From Sphaerisporangium sp. TRM90804 (GTDB taxonomy: Bacteria > Actinomycetota > Actinomycetes > Streptosporangiales > Streptosporangiaceae), in the NCBI RefSeq assembly GCF_029846175.1, contig NZ_JARWAC010000037.1:1-64000 (forward strand): a stretch of DNA of 64,000 nucleotides, in the 5' to 3' direction. The notes beneath the pieces are model-generated. The model saw only the letters and a program-made list of their open reading frames with translations. It ran no database searches and had not been told where the DNA came from. Of the stretch, positions 9,564-16,752 are shown in pieces. The translations under genes were made by a program, and so were the position numbers. Each line of letters opens with the position of its first letter. Positions within the stretch are counted from its first letter, which is position 1.

Positions 9564-10544
9564 TCAGGCGGGGGAGACGGCCCCGGCGAAGGTCGCGCGC
9601 AGGCGGGCGGTGGCGGCGGGGCCGGCGCCCAGGTGGTCCAGCCCGAGCAGGGCGGCGCCGACGACGGGCGGCACGTCGGCGATCACCAGCTCGGCGTGCG
9701 GGGCCAGTTCCGCGTAGCGCTTCTCCACCAGGGAGGTGAGCAGCGGGTGGCGGGCGGTGAGCACGCCGCCGCCGAGCACGACCTCGCACGAACTCTCCAC
9801 CAGCCGCAGGCGGCGCAGCGCGACCACGCCCATGAGGGCCACCTCCTCGGCCTGGCGTTCCACCAGGGAGCGGGCGACGGCGTCCCCGTCGGCCGCCGTC
9901 GCGAGCAGGGCGGGGACCAGGGCGTGCAGCCGTTCGCCCGGCAGCTCGCCGAAGTGCAGGCCGAGGACGACCTCCTCGGCCAGGCGGGTGCCGAAGCACC
10001 GGCGCACGACGTCCAGCAGGGCGGTGGCCGGGCCCCGGCCGTCCTCGGCGCGCACCGCGTGCCAGAGCACCTCCTCGCCGAGCCCGCCGCCGCCGCCCCA
10101 GTCGCCGCTGAGTCTGCCCAGCGCGGGGAACCGGGCGACCTCGCCGGTGGGGGACACCCCGACCGCGTTGATCCCCGCCCCGCACACGACGGCGACGCCC
10201 CACGGCCGCGAGGCCCCGGCGCGCAGCAGCGCGAAGGTGTCGTTGCCCACCACGGCCTCCCGGCCGTACCGGCGGGCCATGATCTCCTCGCGGAGCCGGT
10301 CCTCCTCGATCGGCAGGTCGGCGCCGGCCACGTACGCCGCGACGCGGTCGGCGAACGGCGGCCCGGCCGCGGGGCCGAGCGCGCGCCGCGCGGTCTCGCC
10401 GATGACGTCGACGGCCGCGCCCACCCCCAGGCTCTGCGGCAGGAACGGCCCGCCCCGGCCGCGGGCCAGGACGGTGCCGTCCTCGGCGACCAGGGCGACG
10501 TCGGTCTTGCTGTTCCCCCCGTCGACGGCGAGGACCGTTCTCAC
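9564..10544 (-). CDS. BadF/BadG-type sugar kinase (N-acetylglucosamine kinase family)
   Basis: ASKHA-fold ATP-dependent kinase of 326 residues. The phosphate-1 loop VLAVDGGNSKTDVAL is at residues 3-17, VVCGAGINAVG near 117 and the adenosine-loop GGGVLTARHP near 270. Family members phosphorylate GlcNAc or related sugars. Its GTG overlaps the TGA of the GH4 gene by 4 bases, so it is translationally coupled and last in the operon. The likely job is to phosphorylate the imported glycoside at C6 so that the GH4 enzyme can act on it, or to phosphorylate the sugar released. The substrate is not known. Confidence 0.85.
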   Translation of the reverse strand: MRTVLAVDGGNSKTDVALVAEDGTVLARGRGGPFLPQSLGVGAAVDVIGETARRALGPAAGPPFADRVAAYVAGADLPIEEDRLREEIMARRYGREAVVGNDTFALLRAGASRPWGVAVVCGAGINAVGVSPTGEVARFPALGRLSGDWGGGGGLGEEVLWHAVRAEDGRGPATALLDVVRRCFGTRLAEEVVLGLHFGELPGERLHALVPALLATAADGDAVARSLVERQAEEVALMGVVALRRLRLVESSCEVVLGGGVLTARHPLLTSLVEKRYAELAPHAELVIADVPPVVGAALLGLDHLGAGPAATARLRATFAGAVSPA

Positions 10545-11815
10545 GCCTCCACCGCCCCGTCGCCGGCCCAGGGGAGGTACCGGCGGTTGGCGGCCACCAG
10601 CCGCTCGGCCAGCTCCCTGGAGACCGACGCCTGGCCGATCAGCGGGTGGGCCAGCAGCGCGTCGGCGACCCGGTCGGCGCCGCCGTGCAGCGCCGCCTGT
10701 AGGGCCAGGTCCTCGTAGGCGGAGACGTGCGCGATGAGCCCGGCGTACAGGGGGTGCACCGGGTCGACCGGCAGCGGCGCGGCGCCGGAGGCGCCGATCC
10801 GCGCCGGCACCTCGATCACCGCGTCGTCGGCCAGGAACGGCAGGGTGCCGTCGTTGCGCACGTTGACGACCTGGGTGTCGCCCCGGTCGCCCGCCAGGGA
10901 CGCGATCAGCGCGACCGCCGCCTCCGAGTAGTACGCGCCGCCCCGCCTTTCCAGCAGCTTCGGCTTGGTGTCGACCGACGGGTCGGCGTACAGGGTGAGC
11001 AGCGACTCCTCCATGGCGGCGACCTCGGCGGCCCGGGAGGGCTTGGTGCGCTGCTCGGCCACCACGGCGTCGTGCTCGTAGAAGTAGCGCAGGTAGTACG
11101 AGGGCACGACGCCCAGGCGGCGCACCAGGGCCGCCGGCAGGCCGATGTCGGCGGCGATCTTCTCGCCGTGCTCGGCCAGCAGCCGGGGCAGCACGTCTTC
11201 GCCGTCGAGGTACACGGCCCGCTCCCAGGTGAGGTGGTTGAGCCCGACGTGGCCGAGCGAGATCCGGCCCGGGTCCACGCCCAGGTGGCGGGCGAAGCGC
11301 CGCTGGAAGCCGATGGCCACGTTGCACAGGCCGATCGCGCGGTGCCCCGCCCGCAGCAGCGCCCGGGTGACGATGCCGACCGGGTTGGTGAAGTCGACGA
11401 TCCAGGCGTCCGGCGCGACCTTCGCCGCGCGCTCGGCGATGTCCAGGACGACCGGCACGGTGCGCAGCGCCTTTGCCAGCCCGCCCGCCCCGGTCGTCTC
11501 CTGGCCGACGCAGCCGCAGGCCAGCGGCAGGGTCTCGTCGACGTTGCGTGCGGCCTGCCCGCCCACCCGCAGCTGCAGCAGCACGGCCTGCGCGCCGGCC
11601 GCCCCCTCCTCGATGGTGGTGGCCGTGCTCACCGCCGCGGGATGCCCGGCGCGGGCGAACATGCGCGAGGCCATCGCCGACACCAGCGACAGGCGCCGCT
11701 CGTCGGGATCGATCAGCGTGAGCTCCGACAGCGGCAGCTCCTCGCGCAATCGGGCGAAACCGTCGACCAGCTCCGGCGTGTAGGTGGAGCCGCCCCCCAC
11801 AACGGCCAGCTTCAT
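10541..11815 (-). CDS. GH4 family 6-phospho-glycosidase (6-phospho-beta-glucosidase-like)
   Basis: NAD- and metal-dependent GH4 enzyme of 424 residues that cleaves phosphorylated disaccharides by oxidation, elimination and reduction. Rossmann loop VGGGSTYTPEL is at residues 5-15, the metal-binding Cys is in GLCNVAIG (near 170) and His in GLNHLTW (near 200). The CN-type motif fits the 6-phospho-beta-glucosidase branch. The ATG overlaps the permease stop by one base and the kinase GTG overlaps its own TGA, so the three are tightly coupled. GH4 phospho-glycosidases usually partner with PTS uptake; here the partners are an ABC importer and a kinase, which is unusual. Confidence 0.9.
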   Translation of the reverse strand: MKLAVVGGGSTYTPELVDGFARLREELPLSELTLIDPDERRLSLVSAMASRMFARAGHPAAVSTATTIEEGAAGAQAVLLQLRVGGQAARNVDETLPLACGCVGQETTGAGGLAKALRTVPVVLDIAERAAKVAPDAWIVDFTNPVGIVTRALLRAGHRAIGLCNVAIGFQRRFARHLGVDPGRISLGHVGLNHLTWERAVYLDGEDVLPRLLAEHGEKIAADIGLPAALVRRLGVVPSYYLRYFYEHDAVVAEQRTKPSRAAEVAAMEESLLTLYADPSVDTKPKLLERRGGAYYSEAAVALIASLAGDRGDTQVVNVRNDGTLPFLADDAVIEVPARIGASGAAPLPVDPVHPLYAGLIAHVSAYEDLALQAALHGGADRVADALLAHPLIGQASVSRELAERLVAANRRYLPWAGDGAVEA

Positions 11816-12690
11816 CACTTGACTCCCGTCAGCTTGACGCCCTCGATGAACGCCTTCTGGGCGAAGAAGAACACGACGATCACCGGTGCCATGGCCAGCA
11901 GGGTGGCGGCCATGGTGAGGTTCCACTGGACCCGGTGCACGGTTTTGAAGGATGCCAGGCCCAGCGACAGCGTCCAGTGGGAGGGGTCGGTTCCCGCGTA
12001 CAGCAGAGGCCCGTAGTAGTCGTTCCAGCAGTAGAAGAACTGGAACAGCGCGACGGCGGCGATGGCGGGCCTGGCCATCGGCAGGATCACCCGCAGCAGT
12101 GTGCGCAGCTCGCCGCAGCCGTCCACGCGCGCGGCGTCGGAGTACTCCCGGGGGATGGTGACCAGGAACTGCCGCAGCAGGAAGATCGAGAACGCGTCGC
12201 CGAGCAGCATGGGCAGGATCAGCGGCCACAGGGTGCCGGTCAGGTCGAACCGGGCCCAGACGAGGTAGACCGGCACGGCCACGACCTGCGGCGGCAGCAT
12301 CATGGTGGTGACCACGAGCAGGAACGCCGGCCCGCGGCCGCGAAAGCGCAGGCGCGCCAGCGCGTAGGCCACCGGCACGGACGACAGCAGCATGAACACC
12401 GTGGCCAGCCCGGCGTACATCAGCGAGTTGACGATCCAGGTGAGCAGCGGCGCCCGCTGGAAGATGTCGGCGAAGTTGCCCCACTCCCACCGCCGGGGCC
12501 ACAGCTCGGAGGTGAGCGCCTGCTGGTCGGTCATCACGGCGGTCAGCGCGATGAACGCCAGCGGCCCGAGGAACATGAGGGCGGCGGCGACGGCGAGGGC
12601 GTGGGTGGCGATCCACGTCAGCGCGGTGCGGCGGCGGCGTGCGCGGGCACTCGCCGTGCGTGCTCCGGGCCGGGTGAGGGTCAGGGTCAT
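11815..12690 (-). CDS. Sugar ABC transporter permease (MalG type)
   Basis: Inner-membrane permease of 291 residues in the carbohydrate CUT1 family. About six transmembrane helices. The EAA loop, which contacts the ATPase, is visible as REYSDAARVDGCGELRTLLR (about 187-206) followed by VILPMARPA. The ATG overlaps the preceding permease stop (ATGA). No ATPase gene lies in the operon, so it probably uses a shared MsiK-like ATPase, as is common in actinomycetes. Confidence 0.93.
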   Translation of the reverse strand: MTLTLTRPGARTASARARRRRTALTWIATHALAVAAALMFLGPLAFIALTAVMTDQQALTSELWPRRWEWGNFADIFQRAPLLTWIVNSLMYAGLATVFMLLSSVPVAYALARLRFRGRGPAFLLVVTTMMLPPQVVAVPVYLVWARFDLTGTLWPLILPMLLGDAFSIFLLRQFLVTIPREYSDAARVDGCGELRTLLRVILPMARPAIAAVALFQFFYCWNDYYGPLLYAGTDPSHWTLSLGLASFKTVHRVQWNLTMAATLLAMAPVIVVFFFAQKAFIEGVKLTGVK

Positions 12691-13652
12691 GCCTCCTCCT
12701 CGGTGAGGCCGCGGAACTGCCGCAGGAGTATCAGGGTGAACACCATCGACACCGCGAACAGGATGAGCGCCAGCACGCAGGCGTATCCCATGGCGAAGTC
12801 GCGGAACCCCTGGTGGAAGAGCCATTCGGGGAAGGTGAGCGTCGACCCGTCGGGGTAGCCCGGGACGAACACCGTGCCGGCGGAGTCGGTGGCTCCCGAG
12901 GCCACCCGAGAGGCGACCATCGCCTGGGTGAAGTACTGGAGTGTCTGGATGACGCCGGTCACCGCCGCGAACATGACCACCGGCCGGATGACCGGCAGCG
13001 TGACGAGGAAGAACTGCTGCCAGGGGCCGGCGCCGTCCAGGGCCGCGGCCTCGTACAGCTGTTTGGGCACGTCGAGCAGCGCGGCCAGGAAGATGACCAT
13101 CAGGTCGCCGACCGACCACAGCGCGAGCAGGGTGAGCCCGGGCTTGGCCCACGACGGGTCGCCGAACCAGTCGGGGGAGGGCAGGCCAAGGCCCGACAGG
13201 ATGGCCGGCACCGGCCCGGTCCCGGGGTTGAGCAGGAACACGAACCCCAGCGTCCCGGCGACCAGCGGCACCAGCGACGGCAGGTAGAAGATCGTGCGGA
13301 AGAACCCGGTGCCGGCCTTCAGGCGGGTGACGAGCTGGGCCACGCCCAGGCCGAACGCCACCCGCAGCGGCACCATGACCACGACCAGCCACAGCGTGTT
13401 CCTGATCGCCGTCCACGCGGCCTCGTCCCGCAGGAGGTAGCGGTAGTTCAGCAGGCCCACCCATTCCAGGGTGAACAGGTCGTAGCGGTGGAAGGAGAAG
13501 TAGACCGTCGCGAGCAGCGGGTAGGCGAAGAAGACCGAGAACCCGATCAGCCAGGGGGACAGGAAGAGCAGCGCCGTGAGGCCGCCGCGGTTCCGGCCCC
13601 GCAGGCGGGCCGGCGCCGCGCCGCCGCGGCGCCCGAGCGCCGTGGTCGCCAT
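12687..13652 (-). CDS. Sugar ABC transporter permease (MalF type)
   Basis: Inner-membrane permease of 321 residues with about six helices (first: ALLFLSPWLIGFSVFFAYPL). The EAA loop reads PKQLYEAAALDGAGPWQQFF followed by LVTLPVIRPV. It starts 4 bases after the stop of the binding-protein gene and overlaps the second permease by 4 bases. Forms the heterodimeric channel with it. Confidence 0.93.
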   Translation of the reverse strand: MATTALGRRGGAAPARLRGRNRGGLTALLFLSPWLIGFSVFFAYPLLATVYFSFHRYDLFTLEWVGLLNYRYLLRDEAAWTAIRNTLWLVVVMVPLRVAFGLGVAQLVTRLKAGTGFFRTIFYLPSLVPLVAGTLGFVFLLNPGTGPVPAILSGLGLPSPDWFGDPSWAKPGLTLLALWSVGDLMVIFLAALLDVPKQLYEAAALDGAGPWQQFFLVTLPVIRPVVMFAAVTGVIQTLQYFTQAMVASRVASGATDSAGTVFVPGYPDGSTLTFPEWLFHQGFRDFAMGYACVLALILFAVSMVFTLILLRQFRGLTEEEA

Positions 13653-13656
13653 GTGA

Positions 13657-14985
13657 TCAGCCGCCCGCGGTCAGCTTGAGCTTCTCGTTGATGGTCGTGT
13701 CGACCTCGGCGAGCAGCTCGTCCAGGTCGGCGGCGCGTCCGGACTCCCACTTGATCTGCGCGTCCGACAGCGTCTGCTGGTTGAACACCGAGTTCAGGTG
13801 CGCGGGCAGGGTGCTGCTGGCGGGGTTGGCGAAGATGTCGAGGAAGGTCTGGAAGTTGGGGTCCTTCTTCAGCTTCGGCGACTTCAGCGCCGGCAGCGTG
13901 CTGGGCACGTTGCGCAGGGCGTTGGAGAGCGTCACCAGGGCGTCGGTGTCGGTGGTGAGGTACTTCACGAGCTGCCAGGCCGCGTCGGGGTGCTCGGCGC
14001 CGCGCGGTATGCCGATGACCGTGCCGGCGATGAACCCGGCCCCGTAGAGCTGGGGCTTGTCGTCGGCGACCGGGAGCGGCGCGGTGCCGTAGTCGAGGCC
14101 GGGCGCGTCGTGGGCGATCATCGCGTTGCGCCATTCGCCGTCGACGGCCATGGCGACCTTGCCCTTCATGAAGGGGTTGTCGGCCGACCACTCGTCGCCC
14201 AGGCTCTTGCGGAACTTCTCCAGCTTCTCGTGGCCGAACCAGCCGACGAGGTCCTTCTGCCAGTTCATGAGCTGCTTCCACGCCGGGTCGGCGCCGATGG
14301 CGGAGGTCCCGTCGGGGTTGATCCACTTGGCGCCGACCATGACGCCGGTGTGGATGGGGGCGTTCTCGTACATCTGGGTCGACGGGACGAAGCCCGCGAC
14401 CTCGATGTTCCCGTCCTCGTCGCGCACGGTGAGCTTCTTGGCCAGCTCGGCGAGCTCGGAGAGCGTCTTGGGCGGCTGGGCGCCGTCCATCAGCTTCTTG
14501 TTGTAGTACAGCCCGTAGGCGTCGGCGAGCATGGGCATGACGCACCGCTTGCCCTCGTACTGCGTGTACTCCGCCACCACCTTGGGGAAGATCGCCTCGT
14601 CGACGCCGGAGGCCGCCAGGTAGGGCTTGAGGTCCTGGAAGAGCCCGGTCTTGCAGAAGGTCGCGACGTTGTCGGTGGTGAACGACAGCGCCACGTCCGG
14701 CGGGTTGCCGCCGCGGACCGACTGGATGATCTGGTCGTCCTGGATCGCCTTGGTGGTCTTGACGGTGATCCAGGGGTGCGCGGCCCGGAAGCCGGCCAGG
14801 GCGTCGTCGAACGCCTTGATCTCGCTGTCGGCGCTGAAACCGTGCCACATGGTGATGGTGACCGGTGTCCGGTCGGGTGTGCTTCCCGCCTGGGGGGCGG
14901 CGGGCCGGTTCTCGGTCCCTGCGGTGCAGGCGGCGGCGAGCAGGGCGAGGGCGGCGACGGCCACGGGCAGCAGACGTGATCTCAC
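13657..14985 (-). CDS. Sugar-binding lipoprotein of ABC transporter
   Basis: Extracellular solute-binding protein (family 1), 442 residues. Lipobox LLAAAC with the lipidated Cys near residue 20 anchors it to the membrane. VTITMWHGFSAD (about 42) and the later PDVALSF, AMAVDGEW and GIPRGAEHPDAAWQLVKYL are typical of CUT1 binding proteins. The GTG start has GGAGG 7 bases upstream. First gene of the transport block and 110 bases downstream of the ROK gene, so it may have its own promoter. The sugar is unknown; the operon suggests a beta-linked disaccharide. Confidence 0.92.
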   Translation of the reverse strand: MRSRLLPVAVAALALLAAACTAGTENRPAAPQAGSTPDRTPVTITMWHGFSADSEIKAFDDALAGFRAAHPWITVKTTKAIQDDQIIQSVRGGNPPDVALSFTTDNVATFCKTGLFQDLKPYLAASGVDEAIFPKVVAEYTQYEGKRCVMPMLADAYGLYYNKKLMDGAQPPKTLSELAELAKKLTVRDEDGNIEVAGFVPSTQMYENAPIHTGVMVGAKWINPDGTSAIGADPAWKQLMNWQKDLVGWFGHEKLEKFRKSLGDEWSADNPFMKGKVAMAVDGEWRNAMIAHDAPGLDYGTAPLPVADDKPQLYGAGFIAGTVIGIPRGAEHPDAAWQLVKYLTTDTDALVTLSNALRNVPSTLPALKSPKLKKDPNFQTFLDIFANPASSTLPAHLNSVFNQQTLSDAQIKWESGRAADLDELLAEVDTTINEKLKLTAGG

Positions 14986-15094
14986 GGGGTTCCTCCTTCG
15001 GGCGGGCGGGGAAGGCGAGGAGCAGTAAAGGGATAAATGGGGATAAAAGGGGCACGGAATGGCGCGGTGAGCCGCCGCGGGGCGCTCACCGTGG

Positions 15095-16351
15095 TCAGGA
15101 GGGCGGAGGCGCGGCGGAGGCCGGGCGGTGCGCGGGCGTCGCCGGCGAGACGGTGGAGCTGAAGACCTCGTCGCGGGCGGTGGCGAGGGCCAGGCCCAGG
15201 GCGCCGGTCAGCACCGGGTTGCCGCCGACGGTGGAGACGCGCACGGGCGGCCGGGGGATGGTCAGGGCGTGCAGCTCCTTCTCCACCAGCCGGGCCAGCA
15301 GGTCGCCGCCGGCCAGCAGCGTGCCGCCGGTCAGCACCACGATCTCGGGGTCCACGACGGCGGTGATCGGGGCGACGCCCATGGCCACCCGGGCGGCGAC
15401 CTCGCGCAGCGCCTCGGACGCGCGCTCGGCCCTGACCCCGCCGAGCCCGGCCTCGCGCACGGCCTCCCGCACGGCTTCGGCGGGGCCGCCGCCGCGCAGG
15501 CCGTGGGCGCGCAGCACCTTCAGCACGGCGGGGCCGCCGGCCAGGGCCTGGAAGCCGTGGTCGCCCCGCTTGCCGGTCTCCCTGGTGGTGGGGGCGCCGA
15601 CGGTGGGCATGTACCCGACCTCGCCGGCGCCGCCGGTCGCTCCCCGGTGCAGGCGCCCGCCGAGCACGAGCGCGGCCCCGATGCCGTCCTCGGCCCACAG
15701 CAGCACGAAGTCGGCGTGTCCCCGGGCGATGCCGTGGGCCTGCTCGGCCAGGGCGACCAGGTTCACGTCGTTCTCCACGTCCACCGGCACGCCCCCCAGG
15801 CCGTCCCGCAGCGTCGCGACCAGGTCGGGGACGTGCCAGCCGGGGATGTGCGCGGCGTAGCCCAGGCGGGCGGTGGCCGGGTTGACCGCGCCCTGGATGC
15901 CGATGACCACCCGGTGCAGCGCCGCGGGGTCGACGCCCGCCTGCAGGCACGCGCCGCCGACCGCGGCGCGGACCCGCTCCACCACGTCGCCGGCCGCGCG
16001 GCCGGGGGTGGGGAGCCGGAACTCGCCGAGCGTGGCGCCGGTGATGTCGGCGGCCGTGGCCGCGATGCGCGCCGGGGTGACGTCCAGCGCCACGATGTGG
16101 GCGGCCGAGGGGTTGATCCGGTACAGCTCCGCGGTGCGGCCGGGCAGCCCCTCGCGGATGCCGTCCAGCACCACCAGCCCGGCCTGCTGCAGCCGCATGA
16201 GCAGCTGGGAGGCCGTCGGCTTGGACAGGCCGGTGAGCGCGCCCAGCTCAGGACGCGTCAGGGGGCCGCGCTCCAGCAGGACCCGCAGGGCGGCCTTGTC
16301 GTTGATCGCCCGTAGCAGGCTCGGCGTCCCGGGCTGGGTGTTGGCTGTCAT
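15095..16351 (-). CDS. ROK-family transcriptional repressor
   Basis: Protein of 418 residues counted from the ATG at 16351. An N-terminal winged helix (RPELGALTGLSKPTASQLLM, near residue 35) is followed by a ROK sugar-binding domain with VIGIQGAVNP, VENDVNLVALAEQ and HRGATGGAGEVGYMP. The ROK domain often carries a CxCGxxGC zinc motif; this copy lacks it at that place, which suggests a non-kinase sensor. It almost certainly controls the downstream ABC/GH4/kinase genes, and itself through the palindrome at 16429-16447. The start is fixed by the family pattern TPSLLRAINDKAAL just after the Met. Confidence 0.9.
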   Translation of the reverse strand: MTANTQPGTPSLLRAINDKAALRVLLERGPLTRPELGALTGLSKPTASQLLMRLQQAGLVVLDGIREGLPGRTAELYRINPSAAHIVALDVTPARIAATAADITGATLGEFRLPTPGRAAGDVVERVRAAVGGACLQAGVDPAALHRVVIGIQGAVNPATARLGYAAHIPGWHVPDLVATLRDGLGGVPVDVENDVNLVALAEQAHGIARGHADFVLLWAEDGIGAALVLGGRLHRGATGGAGEVGYMPTVGAPTTRETGKRGDHGFQALAGGPAVLKVLRAHGLRGGGPAEAVREAVREAGLGGVRAERASEALREVAARVAMGVAPITAVVDPEIVVLTGGTLLAGGDLLARLVEKELHALTIPRPPVRVSTVGGNPVLTGALGLALATARDEVFSSTVSPATPAHRPASAAPPPS

Positions 16352-16428
16352 GGCTCCCGCCGTCCACGGCGCTGGCACGGCCCGCGGCCGGGACGGGGCG
16401 TGTGCCGCACCGTGCCGTTCCCGCGAGA

Positions 16429-16447
16429 GTTAGGAAAGCTTCCTAAC
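16429..16447. promoter_or_regulatory. ROK operator palindrome GTTAGGAAAGCTTCCTAAC
   Basis: Perfect inverted repeat, 8-base arms GTTAGGAA/TTCCTAAC around AGC, placed 78 bases before the ROK start. Composition (TTAGGAAA...TTCCTAA) is typical of ROK and NagC-type sites. Likely autoregulatory operator. Confidence 0.75.
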
Positions 16448-16645
16448 TTAAGGGCAAGGTACAAGGGCCGTCCGGGGTCGGGTCAAGAGGCGCGACCAAG
16501 CTGTGACCAGGCCGAGCCTGGCCGGTGCCGGGCTCTGGGACGCGATCGGCGCCCGGTCCTTCCCGAGGTGCTCCTCGGAGGAGAACGGTTGGGCGACGCG
16601 GGAGGGGAAGAAGACCCGTGAACTAATGTGCCCGGAAAGCCGGAA

Positions 16646-16665
16646 CGCCGCCTCGTGAGGCGGCG
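16646..16665. terminator. GC-rich stem-loop CGCCGCCTCGTGAGGCGGCG
   Basis: Perfect 8-base stem with a CGTG loop and no T-run on either side. No gene ends here, so it may be an attenuator or operator rather than a terminator. Confidence 0.35.
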
Positions 16666-16752
16666 TACAGCGCGGGCGACGCGCTAGTTGTCTGCTATTC
16701 TGGGACCTTGTCGTCACATTTCTCATAAAGGTAAAAGGTCCCGGAGTTTCAC

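Larger units (their letters stand above)
16352..16752. other. Divergent intergenic region between rok and helD
   Basis: Holds the ROK operator (16429-16447), a GC-rich stem (16646-16665), a possible -10 TATTCT at 16696 for helD and an AT-rich leader. No rifamycin-associated element (GGGGCTTGC type) is seen, although it often precedes helD-type resistance genes. Confidence 0.5.

Noticed and set aside
13547-15055. Long minus-strand frame overlapping the sugar-binding protein
   Set aside because: Arg/Pro-rich shadow frame; the overlapping frame with lipobox and binding-protein motifs is the real gene.
16352-16752. Search for a rifamycin-associated element before helD
   Set aside because: No GGGGCTTGC-type inverted repeat was found, so rifamycin control is not supported.
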